Part shown: piece by piece, positions 5,916 through 6,584 of the stretch | Layout: every line of letters starts with the position of its first letter | How positions within the stretch are numbered: position 1 is the first letter of the stretch | DNA from: Bacteroidales bacterium | GTDB lineage: Bacteria > Bacteroidota > Bacteroidia > Bacteroidales > GCA-2748055 | Direction: 5' to 3' | DNA: 6,584 nt | Assembly: GCA_023135025.1 (NCBI GenBank) | Contig: JAGLTY010000126.1 | Coordinates: forward strand, 1-6,584 | Translations under genes and position numbers: made by a program | Notes under the pieces: model-generated | Databases searched by the model: none | What the model was told of the DNA's origin: nothing | The model's input: only the letters and a program-made list of their open reading frames with translations

Positions 5916-6584
5916 ATGTACAACATCTTTTTCAACACTTTCGTCATAGTAGGGTTTTTACTTTTTACTTTCTGTTATATTTGTTGGATTATAAAAAAAT
6001 CCAACCAGATAGAGCAGTCAAAACTTGATCAGCTGCGGGCGCGGATCGACGGTGAACTCTTCACCGATCGCCTGAGGCTGCTGATGTATGCCACTGATGC
6101 TTCTGATTACAGGGAGGTTCCAATGGCAGTGGTCTACCCGCAACATGAATCAGATATCAGGGAGCTGGTCCGATTTGCCCGGGAGAACAGGATTTCACTG
6201 ATACCACGTGCGGCTGGTACTTCACTGGCAGGACAGGTTGTGGGCAGTGGTATGGTGGTGGATGTGTCGCGGCACATGAACAGCATCCTGGAGATCAATG
6301 AGCAGGAGCGGTGGGTTCGGGTTCAACCTGGTGTAATTATAGATGAACTGAACATCGCCCTTCGTTCCACAGGCCTCTTTTTCAGTCCGGAAACCTCCAC
6401 CTCCAACCGTAGTATGATCGGGGGGATGATCGGCAACAACAGCTCTGGCCTTCGCTCCCTTGTGCATGGAGCCACACGTGACCATACCCTCACTGTAAGG
6501 GCCGTTCTGAGTGATGCTTCCGTGACTGAATTTGGTCCACTGAACAGTGATGAGTTCAATGAGAAGCTTGATAAAGAGGGACTG
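5916..6584 (+). CDS. FAD-linked oxidase (GlcD / D-2-hydroxyacid dehydrogenase type) with N-terminal membrane anchor, 3' end missing
   Basis: The N-terminal 223 residues are visible and the frame is open to the right edge. Residues 4-26 form a hydrophobic segment followed by KK and a basic stretch, suggesting a single anchor with the enzyme on the cytoplasmic side. From about residue 45 it is a PCMH-type FAD-binding domain: YATDASDYREVP (58-69), PRAAGTSLAGQVVG (97-110, the FAD pyrophosphate loop), VQPGVIIDELN (136-146), PETSTSNRSMIGGMIGNNSSG (158-178) and HGATRDH (184-190). These motifs place it with bacterial FAD/FMN dehydrogenases such as GlcD, Dld and YdiJ, which oxidise glycolate, D-lactate or D-2-hydroxyglutarate. 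Many long members carry C-terminal iron-sulfur/CCG domains, but that part is outside the window. The ATG at 5916 is preferred because no in-frame ATG, GTG or TTG lies between it and residue 57, already inside the conserved domain. No Shine-Dalgarno sequence is visible. The substrate is unknown. Confidence 0.88.
   Translation, partial: MYNIFFNTFVIVGFLLFTFCYICWIIKKSNQIEQSKLDQLRARIDGELFTDRLRLLMYATDASDYREVPMAVVYPQHESDIRELVRFARENRISLIPRAAGTSLAGQVVGSGMVVDVSRHMNSILEINEQERWVRVQPGVIIDELNIALRSTGLFFSPETSTSNRSMIGGMIGNNSSGLRSLVHGATRDHTLTVRAVLSDASVTEFGPLNSDEFNEKLDKEGL

Noticed and set aside
5976..5983. Perfect TAnnTTTG match (TATATTTG) on the plus strand inside the oxidase N-terminal coding region
   Set aside because: No TTG lies at a suitable distance upstream, and transcription from here would omit the only start codon before the FAD domain. 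It is probably chance in an AT-rich segment.
6222..6559. Minus-strand frames of 87 and 78 residues inside the oxidase gene
   Set aside because: The plus strand carries the conserved FAD-binding motifs throughout this region, so these frames are antisense shadows.

Overview
This 6.6-kb window looks like chromosomal DNA from an anaerobic or facultative member of the Bacteroidota. The reasons are the Q-type signal peptide of the small outer-membrane protein (VVA|Q), start codons with weak or no Shine-Dalgarno sequence, a candidate promoter fitting the TTG / TAnnTTTG pattern of that phylum, and the general look of the antiporter and beta-barrel proteins. The phylum is inferred from these traits. 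No 16S rRNA or other phylogenetic marker is present.

Layout: six genes on the minus strand form one tight array, read right to left: pta (5846-4794), ackA (4797-3589), ptb (3561-2647), buk (2612-1518), a small signal-peptide-bearing barrel-like protein (1521-949) and a cation:proton antiporter (949 to beyond the left edge). Three of the five junctions overlap (ATGA, ATGA, TAATG) and the other two gaps are 27 and 34 nt, so this is very probably one operon. A 69-nt AT-rich gap (5847-5915) separates it from a divergent plus-strand gene (5916 to beyond the right edge) for an FAD-linked oxidase of the GlcD / D-2-hydroxyacid dehydrogenase type with a predicted N-terminal membrane anchor. No stretch above 300 bases lacks a gene, and I see no RNA genes, CRISPR, insertion sequences or clear terminators.

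How the genes fit together: Pta and AckA convert acetyl-CoA to acetyl phosphate and then to acetate plus ATP. Ptb and Buk do the same with butyryl-CoA or branched short-chain acyl-CoAs. The operon therefore holds two parallel, paralogous routes for substrate-level ATP formation ending in short-chain fatty acids. The last two genes, a probable outer-membrane protein and an ion/proton antiporter, are translationally coupled to buk, which suggests a link to acid export or to pH/sodium homeostasis during acid production. That link is inference. The divergent oxidase may feed electrons from a 2-hydroxyacid into the membrane, but its substrate cannot be read from this fragment.
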